Notes: a model not told the origin generated them from the letters alone. A DNA stretch of 64,000 bases from Fibrobacter sp. (GCF_017545445.1 NZ_JAFWOM010000030.1:1-64000); one strand, 5' to 3'; counted from the stretch's first letter, positions 7,961-17,305 are shown. Program-made: numbers and translations.

Positions 7961-9622
7961 TTACTTCTTGTTGGGTATTTGTTCAACAACGGAATCCAAA
8001 TCATCGATTGCAGTTTTTAGGCTTCCAATGGCGTCTGTCATAGGTGTTGTGAAGGAACTCATTATTTGTGCGGTGTTGTCGGAAACAGCCTTCGAATAAT
8101 CTTGTAGCCCGTTATTCATTTCCTCGAATATGTTTCCTAAATTTTGCTGGACCATTTCAAAATCTTTTTTGAGATTGACGGATTCGTTGACTGTAGCCTT
8201 GATATTGTCAAATGTTTTTTGTGTGTCTTCTATGGCTTTGTCAAGCATTCTCTTTATTGCTTCAAATACATTGTTATTCGTTGTTACAAATTTGCTTTGT
8301 GCATCGTTAATATTCTTGCTTGCTGATTCAACGCTTGTTGCTGCATTGCGGATCTTCTCAATGGTTGCTGCTGCCTGCTGATGTAATTTTTCAAATTCGG
8401 CGAGAGATTTTTTTACTTCCTTTAATATTTCAGTTGTGTCGCTCATCCCATTTTGGAACTTATCCAAAATATCTGCGGATTGTTGGTTTAAGGAAGCTTG
8501 TTTGTCTGCGAGATTAGCTCCGACTTGCGCTGTTTCTGTATTTATGTTAGATACCTGTTTTCCCAGTAATTCCATATTATTTTGCATTTTTTCAGAAAGT
8601 AGCGCCATTGTTTGTGGGAATGTCTCTAACGATTGAATGGCGTTCCCTAATTGATCGCTAACCTTATCTAGATTTCCTTTTGTTATGGAATTAACGGTTG
8701 CTTCCACGGAATTCGCCATTTGGCTTATTGCCGTCTTCAGTTCCTCTACAATGCCGTTTGCCATGTTTGCGGCAGGATTTTGTATTGCGTCTGCCAGTTC
8801 TTTAAATTTTTCCCCTAGACCATTGCATATGTTTTCTGCCATAGCATTCAAAACGTCAATTTGGTATTCGTTTGATTGCTTTATATCTCTTAGCATATTT
8901 CCAATGGTAAGCTCGTTTGCGTCGTCATCGACTGATTTTATGTCATGAACTATAATAGCGACTTGCTCCAGAAAAAGCTTGTTTTGACGGTTCGTTAGAA
9001 TTTGTTGTTTTTCTAATTCCGATATAAAATAGAGTTCGTCTAGCTTTTCGCACAATTTAACGCATGTTCTTGTTAAGCGGTTAAGAGCGTCTTTCTCGAG
9101 AAATGTGTAAAAAGATGAAAGAATCATACCTACTACAGAAGTGAGAAACGCTGTTTGCATACCTCCAAGTAATGTTCTTATTCCTGGCTTTAGATTTTCC
9201 AAATCTATTCCAGCAATGCCTATTGTTAAACCAATAAATGTTCCAAGAACGCCAATGCCAACAAGTATTCCTGCCGCTGCGGACATGGCTTGGCGGTTGA
9301 TATGCCTTATAGAAAGAATGTTTGCTAAATTGAAATAATCTTCTGCAAATTCGGTTGTTTTTTGTTCGCCTGAATCCAGAGTCAAACTCTTACTGATTTC
9401 ATAGTTTTTTGCTAAAAATTTTTCTGTCGGTAGATTTGTTTGTATAAAAGATAAAGGATCATTGGTATTGAGTGCTTTTCTTAATTCTTTATTGCATTTG
9501 CTAATTTGCCTAACTTTCTGAATGTAATAACCGAATAAAACGAAAAGTAGGATGATTATTGCGGGGGTTGCCGCTTTTCCTAGTATTGAGATGATTATTT
9601 TTGCTAGTATTGACAGATCCAT
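7961..9622 (-). CDS. zorA: ZorA: MotA-like channel subunit with long cytoplasmic tail
   Basis: This 553-residue protein opens with a membrane helix (about residues 5-35), followed by the paired MotA/TolQ/ExbB helices at about 110-137 (GILVGIGVLGTFIGLTIGIA) and 148-172 (GGMQTAFLTSVVGMILSSFY). The rest, about residues 200-550, is a long coiled-coil rich in Asn, Ala and Lys. This is the cytoplasmic tail of ZorA, proposed to transmit the signal of infection to the ZorC and ZorD effectors. It is the first gene of a four-gene operon. Upstream on the minus strand, ATGACA and TAGTAT 16 bp apart (about 9665-9692) may be the promoter. The whole operon is visibly AT-richer than the genes after it, consistent with horizontal acquisition. 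Confidence 0.93.
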   Translation of the reverse strand: MDLSILAKIIISILGKAATPAIIILLFVLFGYYIQKVRQISKCNKELRKALNTNDPLSFIQTNLPTEKFLAKNYEISKSLTLDSGEQKTTEFAEDYFNLANILSIRHINRQAMSAAAGILVGIGVLGTFIGLTIGIAGIDLENLKPGIRTLLGGMQTAFLTSVVGMILSSFYTFLEKDALNRLTRTCVKLCEKLDELYFISELEKQQILTNRQNKLFLEQVAIIVHDIKSVDDDANELTIGNMLRDIKQSNEYQIDVLNAMAENICNGLGEKFKELADAIQNPAANMANGIVEELKTAISQMANSVEATVNSITKGNLDKVSDQLGNAIQSLETFPQTMALLSEKMQNNMELLGKQVSNINTETAQVGANLADKQASLNQQSADILDKFQNGMSDTTEILKEVKKSLAEFEKLHQQAAATIEKIRNAATSVESASKNINDAQSKFVTTNNNVFEAIKRMLDKAIEDTQKTFDNIKATVNESVNLKKDFEMVQQNLGNIFEEMNNGLQDYSKAVSDNTAQIMSSFTTPMTDAIGSLKTAIDDLDSVVEQIPNKK

Positions 9623-9732
9623 TCTTAGGCCTCAGATTAAAAAAGAAATTTTCTTATAAATATACTATTTAAGATGCGATAATTGTCATCTTTTATGAGT
9701 TATATGGTTTTTGTTTGGTGTATTAAAAACAG

Positions 9733-9764
9733 AAAATTGCCCCGGATTTCTCCGAGGCAATTTT
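9733..9764 (-). terminator. Terminator after the first ABC transporter operon
   Basis: A 13-bp stem AAAATTGCCTCGG / CCGGGGCAATTTT (minus strand, one G-U pair) encloses a six-base loop. The run of T at the end of the stem makes it an intrinsic terminator for the minus-strand ABC operon ending at 9786, and it separates that operon from the zorA promoter. Confidence 0.75.
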
Positions 9765-9785
9765 AGGTGGTTTTTGAATGAAAAT

Positions 9786-11513
9786 TTAGTTAACTTCCTG
9801 GAGTTTGAGCATTTTGCCGAAGAGGCCGCCTTTTGCCTTAAGTTCTGCGGGGGCGCCGGTTTCGACAACTTGACCGTTTTGCAGGACCACAACCTTGTCG
9901 GCGTTTGCGATGGTTCGCATGCGGTGGGCGATGATGATGACGGTCTTGTTCTGTACGAGTTTCGAGATGCTCTGTTGAATCTTGGATTCGTTTTCAACGT
10001 CGAGACTTGCGGTGGCTTCATCGAGGAGGACGATGGGAGCGTCCTTGAGGATGGCGCGGGCGATGGAGATGCGTTGGCGTTCGCCGCCGGAAAGCGTGTC
10101 GCCGTTTTCGCCGATGACGGTGTCGTAGCCTTGTGGGAGCTTTTGGACAAACTCGTCGCAGTTGGCGAGTTTGGCGGCTCGCAAGATTTCTTCGTCGGTG
10201 GCGTCGCGTTTGCCGATGCGGATGTTATCGCGGATGGATGTGTTGAACAGCACGACATCCTGGAAGACGATGGAGAAATTCTTGAGGAGTGTTTCGGGGT
10301 CGATTCTCGAAATGTCTTGGCCGCCGAGCGTGATTGTGCCGCCTTGGATGTCCCAGAAACGGGCGGCAAGCTTCGCTGCGGTTGTCTTTCCGCTGCCAGA
10401 TGGCCCGACGAGTGCGGTGATTTCGCCTTGCTTTGCGGTGAATGAGGCTTTTTTCAGGACTTGCTTTTCTTCGTTGTAGTAGAAATCGACGTTCTTAAAT
10501 TCGATGTCGTAATTGCTCGGATCGAATTTTGTAGAGCCGTGTTGAATTTCCATGTCGTCCATTTCCTTGAAGCGCTTGAGGCGGACATCCAAGAAGAAAA
10601 GTTCCGTTATGTTGTTTAGAACGAGATAGATGGGGCTGTAAATCGTCGATGCGCAGACGATGTACACGAGGTAATCAAATACGCTTAATTTATTTTGTGC
10701 AAGGAGAATTGAACCGAAAATGAGAACGGAAGCAAGGCCGAACTTCAAGAAAATCTGGGCGCCGTTCAGGATGACTCCTGACATGAATTCGCCTTTGATC
10801 TGGGAGTGTTCATAAAATTTGGAGTGTTCATCCAGTGCTTTGCAGACGCTTTCTTCTTCGCAGTAGGATTTGATTTCTTGAATGTTTTCAAGACTTTCCT
10901 GAATGTCTTCGGTAATCACGCGTGCGGCATTGTAGGTGTGCTTGAAGTTTTTGAACTGTAATTTGCGGGACAAGTAAATGAGCAATCCTGCAAATGGTGC
11001 TACCCACAAAAGTGCAGCAGCCATCAACGGGTTGTAAATGATAAGTGCGACTGCGCAGATAACGAGCATCGCGGCGACTGCGAAAATTTCAGGAACGGCG
11101 TGCGCGAAAATCATTTCAAGGGCGTTTACGTCGTTCATGATAGTCGATGTCAAGTCGGAAAGGTCTTTTTTGCCAAAGAAGGCGAGTGGGAGCTTGCGCA
11201 ACTTTTCGGCGAGCGTGATGCGGCGTTTTTTGCATTCCGAATAGACGGACTCGTACGTGCTATCGTATGAAAGCGCATAGATGAAGTACATGACAAGATA
11301 AATGACGACGGCGATTACGATGTATATCCAGAAATTCTGTGGTTCGGCAGACGGATTCTGCATCTTTGCCATGAATTCCTTGAGGAACAGGAATACGAAC
11401 GAAAGTGGGAGCATTAACGAAAGATAATGCCACGTTGTCCAAAATACACCTTTGATAAATGTTTTTGTGCCTTCGTCAGAGAGAACAAAACGGTTCTTGA
11501 TCCAATTATACAT
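9786..11513 (-). CDS. Exporter-fold ABC transporter half, subunit B of pair 1
   Basis: The 575-residue protein fuses a six-helix type IV (exporter-fold) membrane domain (residues 20-310) to a nucleotide-binding domain. The latter has Walker A GPSGSGKTT, signature LSGGERQR, Walker B IVLLDEATASLD and switch histidine IIAHRM. It overlaps its partner (11506-13269) by eight bases, so the two make a heterodimer. Exporter-fold heterodimers next to TonB receptors and an AraC regulator recall YbtP/YbtQ and IrtA/IrtB, which import ferric siderophores despite their fold. I infer the same here; export of a siderophore or peptide is the alternative. Confidence 0.88.
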   Translation of the reverse strand: MYNWIKNRFVLSDEGTKTFIKGVFWTTWHYLSLMLPLSFVFLFLKEFMAKMQNPSAEPQNFWIYIVIAVVIYLVMYFIYALSYDSTYESVYSECKKRRITLAEKLRKLPLAFFGKKDLSDLTSTIMNDVNALEMIFAHAVPEIFAVAAMLVICAVALIIYNPLMAAALLWVAPFAGLLIYLSRKLQFKNFKHTYNAARVITEDIQESLENIQEIKSYCEEESVCKALDEHSKFYEHSQIKGEFMSGVILNGAQIFLKFGLASVLIFGSILLAQNKLSVFDYLVYIVCASTIYSPIYLVLNNITELFFLDVRLKRFKEMDDMEIQHGSTKFDPSNYDIEFKNVDFYYNEEKQVLKKASFTAKQGEITALVGPSGSGKTTAAKLAARFWDIQGGTITLGGQDISRIDPETLLKNFSIVFQDVVLFNTSIRDNIRIGKRDATDEEILRAAKLANCDEFVQKLPQGYDTVIGENGDTLSGGERQRISIARAILKDAPIVLLDEATASLDVENESKIQQSISKLVQNKTVIIIAHRMRTIANADKVVVLQNGQVVETGAPAELKAKGGLFGKMLKLQEVN

Positions 11514-13269
11514 TTTTGCCTCCGATAGTCCAGCTGACGGACTGCTGATAATCTTTCCACATTTTGGCGAATACGCCGCCTTTTTCGACGAGTTCCTTGT
11601 GCGTGCCGCGTTCTACGATTTCGCCGCCTTGCACGACGAGAATCTGGTCGGCATTCACGATGCTTGTGAGTCTGTGTGCAATCATCAAGACTGTTTTGCC
11701 CTTAGAAAGTGTTTGCAATGCTTGCTGGATAAGGCTTTCGTTTTCGGGGTCTGCAAATGCGGTCGCTTCGTCAAGAACGACGATCGGTGCGTTCTTGAGA
11801 ATGGCGCGGGCAAGGACGATTCGCTGCTGCTCGCCACCAGAAAGGTATGTACCCTTGCTGCCGATGATGGTGTTGATGCCTTCGGGCAGGCGGTCAATGA
11901 TTTCGCGGCATTGGGCGAGATCGAGTGCCTTGTTGACGCTTTCAATGGAAGCCTCAGGAGTTCCGTAACGGACGTTTTCCAAAATACTCTTCTTGAAGAG
12001 TCGAGTATTCTGGAAAACGAAGGATGTATTTTTCATGAGGACTTCTTGGGGTATTTCCTTGATGGGCGCACCGCCGACTAAAATTTCGCCTTCGTTTGCG
12101 TCGAAGAATCTTGGGACGAGTTTCGCGATGGTGCTCTTGCCGCCGCCGGATGCACCGACGAGTGCGACGGTTTCGCCTTCTTTTATTTTGAACGAAATGT
12201 TGTGAAGAACTTGCGTTTCAGTGCCGGGGTAGGTGAAGTTGACTTTCTTGAATTCGATATCGAAATGCTTGACCTCTTGCGGATTCGTCGGTTTTGCAAG
12301 TTCAGGATAATCTGTCAATGATTCGATGCTGCCGATGGCGAGTTTTGCTTGGTTCACGGCTTGGCTCAAGTACATGCTACGCATGACGCACTGCGAGAAA
12401 ACCGGTGTCACGAGGACATAGAGCATCAAATCGACAATTGTTGCGGCGATGTTGCCGGAACTCGTTGCGATAAGGAACGCTGTTGGAACGAGAATGAGGG
12501 CGACTCCGTTGATGAGCGTCGTATAAGAACACATGATGAATTTCCAACTGCTGGAATACGCCGTGACCATTTGATGGTAATCATCAATCGTTTTATAGAA
12601 GTTCTTGAAGGAGTAAATGGTTTGCTGGAAAACTTTCACTACGGGGATGCCGCGCACGTATTCGACTGCTTCGGTGTTCATGTCTTCGAGGGACTTCATG
12701 TATTTTTGCATAAAGTCTTTGCTCTTGTTCATCTTTGAACCGAGCGTGATGATGGCGTAGGCAATCGGAACGAGGGAGGCTATGCCGAGACGCCAATCGA
12801 AAATGAACAACAACACGAGCGATGCAATGGGAACAACGATAGTTCCTGCCAAATCCGGAAGCTCGTGTGCCATGAAGGTGTGTGTGACGGCGGCGTTGTC
12901 GTCAATGATTTTGCGAATGCGACCAGTAGGATTCTTGTCGAAAAAGCCAAGCGGGAGCTTGAGCAATTTTTTCATGGTGATTCTGCGGATGTTGCCTTCG
13001 ATGCGGAATGCAACCAAGTGCGAACAGATGAGTGCAGAAAAGTAAAGTGCGACACTTGCTGCCGAGAAAATGACCGCCATTAATGCGTAATGCTTGACCA
13101 TGTCATATGAAATTTCACCGGTTGCAGTGAATAGTTCACGGACGATGAGCCATACGTATATAAATGGGAAAATCCCAGCGATGGAACTCAATGATGAAAA
13201 TAAAAGTGCAAACGGATATAAAATTTTTCGCGATTGCATATAAGGTGTTAGTCTTTTGAAAACACTCAT
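11506..13269 (-). CDS. Exporter-fold ABC transporter half, subunit A of pair 1
   Basis: This 587-residue half-transporter has membrane helices within residues 15-300 and an ATPase domain with Walker A GASGGGKST, signature LSGGEQQR, Walker B IVVLDEATAFADPENE and switch MIAHRL. The ATAFADPENE ending after Walker B differs from the usual ATSALD and is, in my knowledge, common in the YbtPQ/IrtAB-like iron-siderophore group. It is the first gene of the operon and is transcribed away from a lipoprotein gene at 13449. Three 20-bp-spaced direct repeats lie between them and could control both directions. Confidence 0.88.
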   Translation of the reverse strand: MSVFKRLTPYMQSRKILYPFALLFSSLSSIAGIFPFIYVWLIVRELFTATGEISYDMVKHYALMAVIFSAASVALYFSALICSHLVAFRIEGNIRRITMKKLLKLPLGFFDKNPTGRIRKIIDDNAAVTHTFMAHELPDLAGTIVVPIASLVLLFIFDWRLGIASLVPIAYAIITLGSKMNKSKDFMQKYMKSLEDMNTEAVEYVRGIPVVKVFQQTIYSFKNFYKTIDDYHQMVTAYSSSWKFIMCSYTTLINGVALILVPTAFLIATSSGNIAATIVDLMLYVLVTPVFSQCVMRSMYLSQAVNQAKLAIGSIESLTDYPELAKPTNPQEVKHFDIEFKKVNFTYPGTETQVLHNISFKIKEGETVALVGASGGGKSTIAKLVPRFFDANEGEILVGGAPIKEIPQEVLMKNTSFVFQNTRLFKKSILENVRYGTPEASIESVNKALDLAQCREIIDRLPEGINTIIGSKGTYLSGGEQQRIVLARAILKNAPIVVLDEATAFADPENESLIQQALQTLSKGKTVLMIAHRLTSIVNADQILVVQGGEIVERGTHKELVEKGGVFAKMWKDYQQSVSWTIGGKNV

Positions 13270-13347
13270 AGTTACCTTCTGTTTGTTTTTCGCACCAATT
13301 TTAATTTATTGAGTTCTTTTTTTAAAGGCTATATTAGTCATATCTAA

Positions 13348-13396
13348 CTTTTTGGATTGGTTTGAGTCCATTTGGAGTTGAGGGGGACTTTTTGGA
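13348..13396 (+). promoter_or_regulatory. Three direct repeats at 20-bp spacing, probable AraC-type operator
   Basis: CTTTTTGGA (13348-13356), CCATTTGGA (13368-13376) and CTTTTTGGA (13388-13396) start exactly 20 bp apart, two helical turns, and lie on the same strand. The first is followed by TTGG and the second by GTTG, extending the likeness. Related sites occur before the second receptor, before tonB and before the araC gene. AraC-family dimers bind direct repeats about 20-21 bp apart. This is the intergenic region between ABC pair 1 and the lipoprotein gene. Confidence 0.6.
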
Positions 13397-13406
13397 TTTC
13401 TAAAAT
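13378..13406 (+). promoter_or_regulatory. Possible promoter of the lipoprotein gene
   Basis: TTGAGG (13378-13383), a 17-bp spacer and TAAAAT (13401-13406) would start transcription near 13413. Two of the three operator repeats lie upstream of the -35 and one inside the spacer. An alternative -10, TATAAC at 13428, would leave almost no leader. Confidence 0.35.
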
Positions 13407-13448
13407 GCGGTCGAAACTTAAAAGGTGTATAACACTAGGAGACATTTT

Positions 13449-14645
13449 ATGAATAAAAAACTGATTGCACTTACTTTTGCGGCTAGCCTTTTTGCCGCAT
13501 GCGGTAGCGATTCTTCGTCTTCGTCTTCGGATGACGATGATTACAAGCGTGAATTTGCGACTTCCATTTCGACGGGCGAAACGATGTTTATCGGCACGAT
13601 GTCCTTGGATCACACGGACGATTTGGGCAAGGATTTTATTGAAGTCGGTACGCGTGCAGGCGTTGTCTATTATGATAACGCGTTGTTTATTTCTGATTTG
13701 GAAGTTGGTTCCATCGCTCGCTACAGCTTGGCTGAAAACAACAAGCTTGGCAAAAAGATGGCTGAACTTTCGCTTCCTGGAAAATGGTCAGACCATATTT
13801 ACTTTGTGAATAAGGAAAAAGCATACGTTGGCGGCATGATGGATTCCCTTCTCATCATCAACCCGAAAACGATGAAGGTCACGGGTGCTATTGACCTTTC
13901 CAAGTACAAGAATAAGAATGCTTATGTGGTAACCCCCGGTACGGGCGTGATTGTCGATAATCGCCTTTATGTAGGTCTCATCCAGAACCAAGATGAATAC
14001 CGCACGGGCAATCAAGCTGAAGTTGCCATTATCGATGTCAAGAAGGACAAAGTCATTGCCGTTGCTACGGACGACCGCGTCGCTGCTGTGGGTTCTTTAG
14101 ACGACTCGGAAAATCAGTCGTTTACAGTACTTGACGGTTATATTTATTGCTATAGTAACGCTTCTTGGGGTTACGCTCCGGGCCAGGTTGACGGGTACCT
14201 CCGCATTAAAGTGGGCGAAACCAAGTTTGACAAGGATTACGCTTGGTTAGTGAGCAAGGAAGTTGCCATTGACGGTATCACCAAGAAAGGTGTTTTCAAA
14301 TATCTCGCCCCGTCAACTGTTCCGAGCGATGGTTACGTTTACTCTTTCTTGAACGTGATGAAGGACCTGGAAAAGGGTTGGCTTGATGCGGAAAGCTACC
14401 ACAATCCTACTTGCAAGCCGGTGCAGATTGACCTTGCCAAGAAGAAAATGAAGGCTTTGCCGATTGATTATACTTCGAGCTGGGCAAGCTACGGTAAGTA
14501 CGTGGAAGATGATGGCAAGATAATCTTTGCGGTTTCTACTGAAAAAGATGGCAACGGCTATTTCCGCTATGATCCGAAGACGAATAAGGCTAAAAAGATT
14601 GCCGAGGCGGAACAGATTCCGATGTGGATTGTACCGCTGAAGTAA
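13449..14645 (+). CDS. Surface lipoprotein of beta-propeller type, DUF4374/XusB-like
   Basis: The ATG at 13449 follows AGGAG and gives 398 residues. The signal peptide ends in the lipobox LFAAC (Cys19), followed by a serine and aspartate spacer, the usual tether of Fibrobacter lipoproteins. The mature part has repeated beta-strand blocks (GVVYYDNALFISDLEVGSIA, TGVIVDNRLYVGL, GYIYCYSNASWGY, NGYFRYDPKTNKAKKI) that read like a seven-bladed propeller. A paralogue lies at 22897. In Bacteroides, DUF4374 lipoproteins such as XusB bind heterologous siderophores beside a TonB receptor. The neighbouring receptor and feoAB genes support an iron role here; ligand and family membership are inferred. Confidence 0.65.
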   Translation: MNKKLIALTFAASLFAACGSDSSSSSSDDDDYKREFATSISTGETMFIGTMSLDHTDDLGKDFIEVGTRAGVVYYDNALFISDLEVGSIARYSLAENNKLGKKMAELSLPGKWSDHIYFVNKEKAYVGGMMDSLLIINPKTMKVTGAIDLSKYKNKNAYVVTPGTGVIVDNRLYVGLIQNQDEYRTGNQAEVAIIDVKKDKVIAVATDDRVAAVGSLDDSENQSFTVLDGYIYCYSNASWGYAPGQVDGYLRIKVGETKFDKDYAWLVSKEVAIDGITKKGVFKYLAPSTVPSDGYVYSFLNVMKDLEKGWLDAESYHNPTCKPVQIDLAKKKMKALPIDYTSSWASYGKYVEDDGKIIFAVSTEKDGNGYFRYDPKTNKAKKIAEAEQIPMWIVPLK

Positions 14646-14650
14646 TGAAT

Positions 14651-14675
14651 CGGCTTTGATGAAATGGAAAAGCCG
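14651..14675 (+). terminator. Hairpin after the first lipoprotein gene
   Basis: CGGCTTT (14651-14657) pairs with AAAGCCG (14669-14675), five bases after the lipoprotein stop codon. No T tract follows, so it may only slow or partly terminate transcription, or protect the 3' end of the lipoprotein mRNA before the receptor gene. Confidence 0.4.
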
Positions 14676-14802
14676 GCCCCGGAGTAAACGCAAATTCAAG
14701 AAATAATGGATTCCCTTCGCGTTGCTCCGAGGATGACGAATCCGGGGTGACATTTTGGGTGGGCATGCATTGTAAAAAAGTAGTTCTGGGTTTTAATTGA
14801 AA

Positions 14803-17070
14803 ATGAATATTCGTAAGTTTGCTATTGCTTCTTGTGCGGCGTTTGCCGTTGTTTCTGCTTATGCACAGGATGACGAAGTTACTTCGTTCGAAGATTTTGA
14901 TGAACCGGTTGTGGAAAGTTCTGCAACGAATGGCGATACCAATGCAAACGCATCCGTCTCGAGCGAAAATGCTGCTACGAACGGAGTTGCGAGTGCATCT
15001 GCGAGTTCCGAAGATGTGACAAAACTCGATTTGCTTTCGGTCGAGACGGAATCTGAAGCGGAGCAGGCTGCCATTGCAAAACAGGTCGAAACGGTCTCTA
15101 CGATTGATGCTGCGGAATTGCAAAATACGAGCAAGAGCGTTTCCAAGGCGATTAATTCTGCGTCTGGCGTGAAAGTTCGCAAGTCTGGCGGAATGGGCAG
15201 CGAAGGCAAAATCAATATTCGCGGCATGGAAGGTAAGAATATCAAGGTGCTTGTCAACGGCGTTCCTGTTGAAACGCAGGGAAATTTGGGCCTTGACGAT
15301 ATTCCCATTGACCAAATTGCAGATATCGAAGTTTATAAGGGATACATTCCGGCACGTTTTGCAACAGACGGTGCAGGCGGTGCTATTAACATTGTGACCA
15401 AGAAACGCAATGCAAATACGATTGATGCTTCGTATAGTTTTTCAAGTTTCAATACGCACAAAGCGTCAGTCAGTGCGAGTCATTTGATAGATAGTATTGC
15501 TGGTGCGGCAAGCCTTGAAATTGGCGTGTCCGGCTACTTTAACCATTCCGATAACGATTACGAATTCACTTCGCCGTACATGAAAAGCTCTACGGGCAAG
15601 GATACGAGCGTTGTTCGCGACCATGACCATTATACCTCTTACAATGTGCAAGCTTTTGCGAACTTGATGAATGCATGGTTTGACCAGATTTCGCTTGGAG
15701 CAAGTTTTGGTGCGTTTGATAAGCAGATTCAGGGAATTGAATATCGCATTAAGGAAACGATATCAGAAGGCTACAATTTCGGTGTTTCACTTGGTCTTGA
15801 CAAGAAAAATTTTATTGCTAGAAATTTGAATTTAAGTTATCTGCATTCTTTTGGCTTTGCTGAAAATAAAATAATCGATACGAGCCGAGTTCATTGCCGC
15901 AACTGGTTTAGCTGCGATGTTGCAAAGAAAAATGTGGGCGAACTTACGTCTATGGGGCTCCCGAAGTTGCGTACGGTGCAGGTGTATGATATCAATGAAT
16001 TGCTGAATCTTGATTATCAATATGCTAAAGATCAGTTTGTTTATTTGAATACGCTTCTCAGATATCACAAGGAAAATCCTGAAGATGATTTTGGCTCGGA
16101 AAAGATGGGTTTCAATACGGCTGGGCTTCCGGGTGAAATGTTATCTGTGACTACTAGCATTTCGCTTGAAAATCGTTTTTGGAATTCTCGAATCCAGAAT
16201 CTTCTCGGTTTCAAGTTTCATTACATGAAGGCGGAAATCTCGAATATGCCGACGAGCCTTCTGATTGAACCTGCGGTAGAATCGAATGACTACACGGATT
16301 TCAGTTATGATGAAAGCTTGATGTTCAAAATTGCAAAACCGATTTTTGTGAAGGCTTCGTATCAACATGCGGTGCGTTTACCGTCTCCTGAAGAGCTTTT
16401 TGGTGATGGTCTTCGCGTGAGCGCAGCGATAAACCTCAAGCCTGAAGAGGCGGATAATTTCAACTTTGGAATCTCTGTGGATTTGCAGGAATTGCCGCTT
16501 GTGACAAGGCTTCGCTTTGATGGTGATGTATTTTATTCATACTACAAGAATCGAATCCATTACATGAGTTCATCGCAAATGTCGATTCCTTATTTTAACA
16601 TGAACCCGATTCGCAGCTGGGGCTACGAAGGCGATGTGAAGTTGGATGTAAATGAGTGGGTTTTGTTGGGAACGAATTGGACTTTCCAAGATTTGCGTAA
16701 TATAAAGTATAATGCAAGACAGGGCATTCCCAAGGATGCTATTGTGCCGAATATTCCACGATTCTTTATGAACTACCTTGTAGAATACCATGTTGGTGAC
16801 TTGTTCAGTAGTGAAGATTTTTTGAAAGTCTGGTGGTCTGCAAATTATACGGATGAATATTTCTATGGCTGGAAAATCAGCTCTCGCCAGAGCCGTAAAA
16901 TTAAAGCCTCGTTCACGCAAGATATTGGCGTTGAATATTCCTTGTGGGATAATAAATTCGGTTGGAGCTTTGAAGTCGATAACATCACGGATAGCGAATC
17001 GTTCGATAAGTTTGGCGAAAGCAAGCCCGGTAGAAGTTTTGCGACGAAGATTCGCTACAGTTTTAGATAG
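14803..17070 (+). CDS. TonB-dependent outer-membrane receptor 1
   Basis: The ATG at 14803 is preferred over an in-frame TTG at 14797; it gives 755 residues. The signal peptide ends AVVSAYAQ. A low-complexity acidic and serine stretch follows, then a TonB-box-like region and the plug domain (about residues 80-200: VSKAINSASGVKVRKSGGMG, INIRGMEGKNIKVLVNGVPV, IADIEVYKGYIPARFATDGA). The remaining part is a 22-stranded barrel ending GRSFATKIRYSFR, with the terminal aromatic expected of BamA substrates. It is of the FepA/FecA-like siderophore size. It sits between the lipoprotein and feoA, and shares strong plug and C-terminal similarity with the receptor at 20570, so the two are paralogues. The substrate is unknown; a ferric siderophore is most likely. 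Confidence 0.9.
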   Translation: MNIRKFAIASCAAFAVVSAYAQDDEVTSFEDFDEPVVESSATNGDTNANASVSSENAATNGVASASASSEDVTKLDLLSVETESEAEQAAIAKQVETVSTIDAAELQNTSKSVSKAINSASGVKVRKSGGMGSEGKINIRGMEGKNIKVLVNGVPVETQGNLGLDDIPIDQIADIEVYKGYIPARFATDGAGGAINIVTKKRNANTIDASYSFSSFNTHKASVSASHLIDSIAGAASLEIGVSGYFNHSDNDYEFTSPYMKSSTGKDTSVVRDHDHYTSYNVQAFANLMNAWFDQISLGASFGAFDKQIQGIEYRIKETISEGYNFGVSLGLDKKNFIARNLNLSYLHSFGFAENKIIDTSRVHCRNWFSCDVAKKNVGELTSMGLPKLRTVQVYDINELLNLDYQYAKDQFVYLNTLLRYHKENPEDDFGSEKMGFNTAGLPGEMLSVTTSISLENRFWNSRIQNLLGFKFHYMKAEISNMPTSLLIEPAVESNDYTDFSYDESLMFKIAKPIFVKASYQHAVRLPSPEELFGDGLRVSAAINLKPEEADNFNFGISVDLQELPLVTRLRFDGDVFYSYYKNRIHYMSSSQMSIPYFNMNPIRSWGYEGDVKLDVNEWVLLGTNWTFQDLRNIKYNARQGIPKDAIVPNIPRFFMNYLVEYHVGDLFSSEDFLKVWWSANYTDEYFYGWKISSRQSRKIKASFTQDIGVEYSLWDNKFGWSFEVDNITDSESFDKFGESKPGRSFATKIRYSFR

Positions 17071-17083
17071 ATGGAGTAGGAAA

Positions 17084-17305
17084 ATGTGTTTGTCTGAAAT
17101 GAAAGAAAATCAGAAGGGCTTGATTCAAAAGATAAATGGCGATTCTCGCTTTGTTTCTCGCGTTGTGTCAATGGGACTTCCGCCGAGCAGCCCGTTTTTA
17201 GTGCTGCAAAATGATGGGCGTTCGCCAGTTCTTTTGTATTCACACGATACGATGATTGCGATTAACCGCAAAGAATGTATGCAAATCGAAGTGGAGATGG
17301 CATGA
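17084..17305 (+). CDS. feoA: FeoA, ferrous iron transport accessory protein
   Basis: The 73-residue SH3-like protein starts at 17084 after GGAGTAGG. Residues 10-32 (QKGLIQKINGDSRFVSRVVSMGLPP) match the FeoA opening, where a glycine loop is followed by R-x-x-x-M-G-L. FeoA binds the cytosolic part of FeoB and is needed for Fe(II) uptake in several bacteria. Its stop codon overlaps the feoB start by four bases (ATGA). A longer reading from further upstream would run through the receptor gene in another frame and is not credible. Confidence 0.85.
   Translation: MCLSEMKENQKGLIQKINGDSRFVSRVVSMGLPPSSPFLVLQNDGRSPVLLYSHDTMIAINRKECMQIEVEMA

Noticed and set aside
7230..9622. Flagellar stator genes motA and motB
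   Set aside because: The long coiled tail of the MotA-like protein, and the ZorC and ZorD genes in the same operon, fit Zorya; no flagellar gene is present.
9711..10445. Plus-strand ORF of 244 codons opposite the ABC transporter
   Set aside because: It is the mirror of the conserved ATPase domain on the minus strand, which has all ABC motifs.
14700..14760. tRNA or riboswitch before receptor 1
   Set aside because: The bases form pieces of the dispersed CTCCGAGGATGAC-type repeat; no cloverleaf or known riboswitch core was found.
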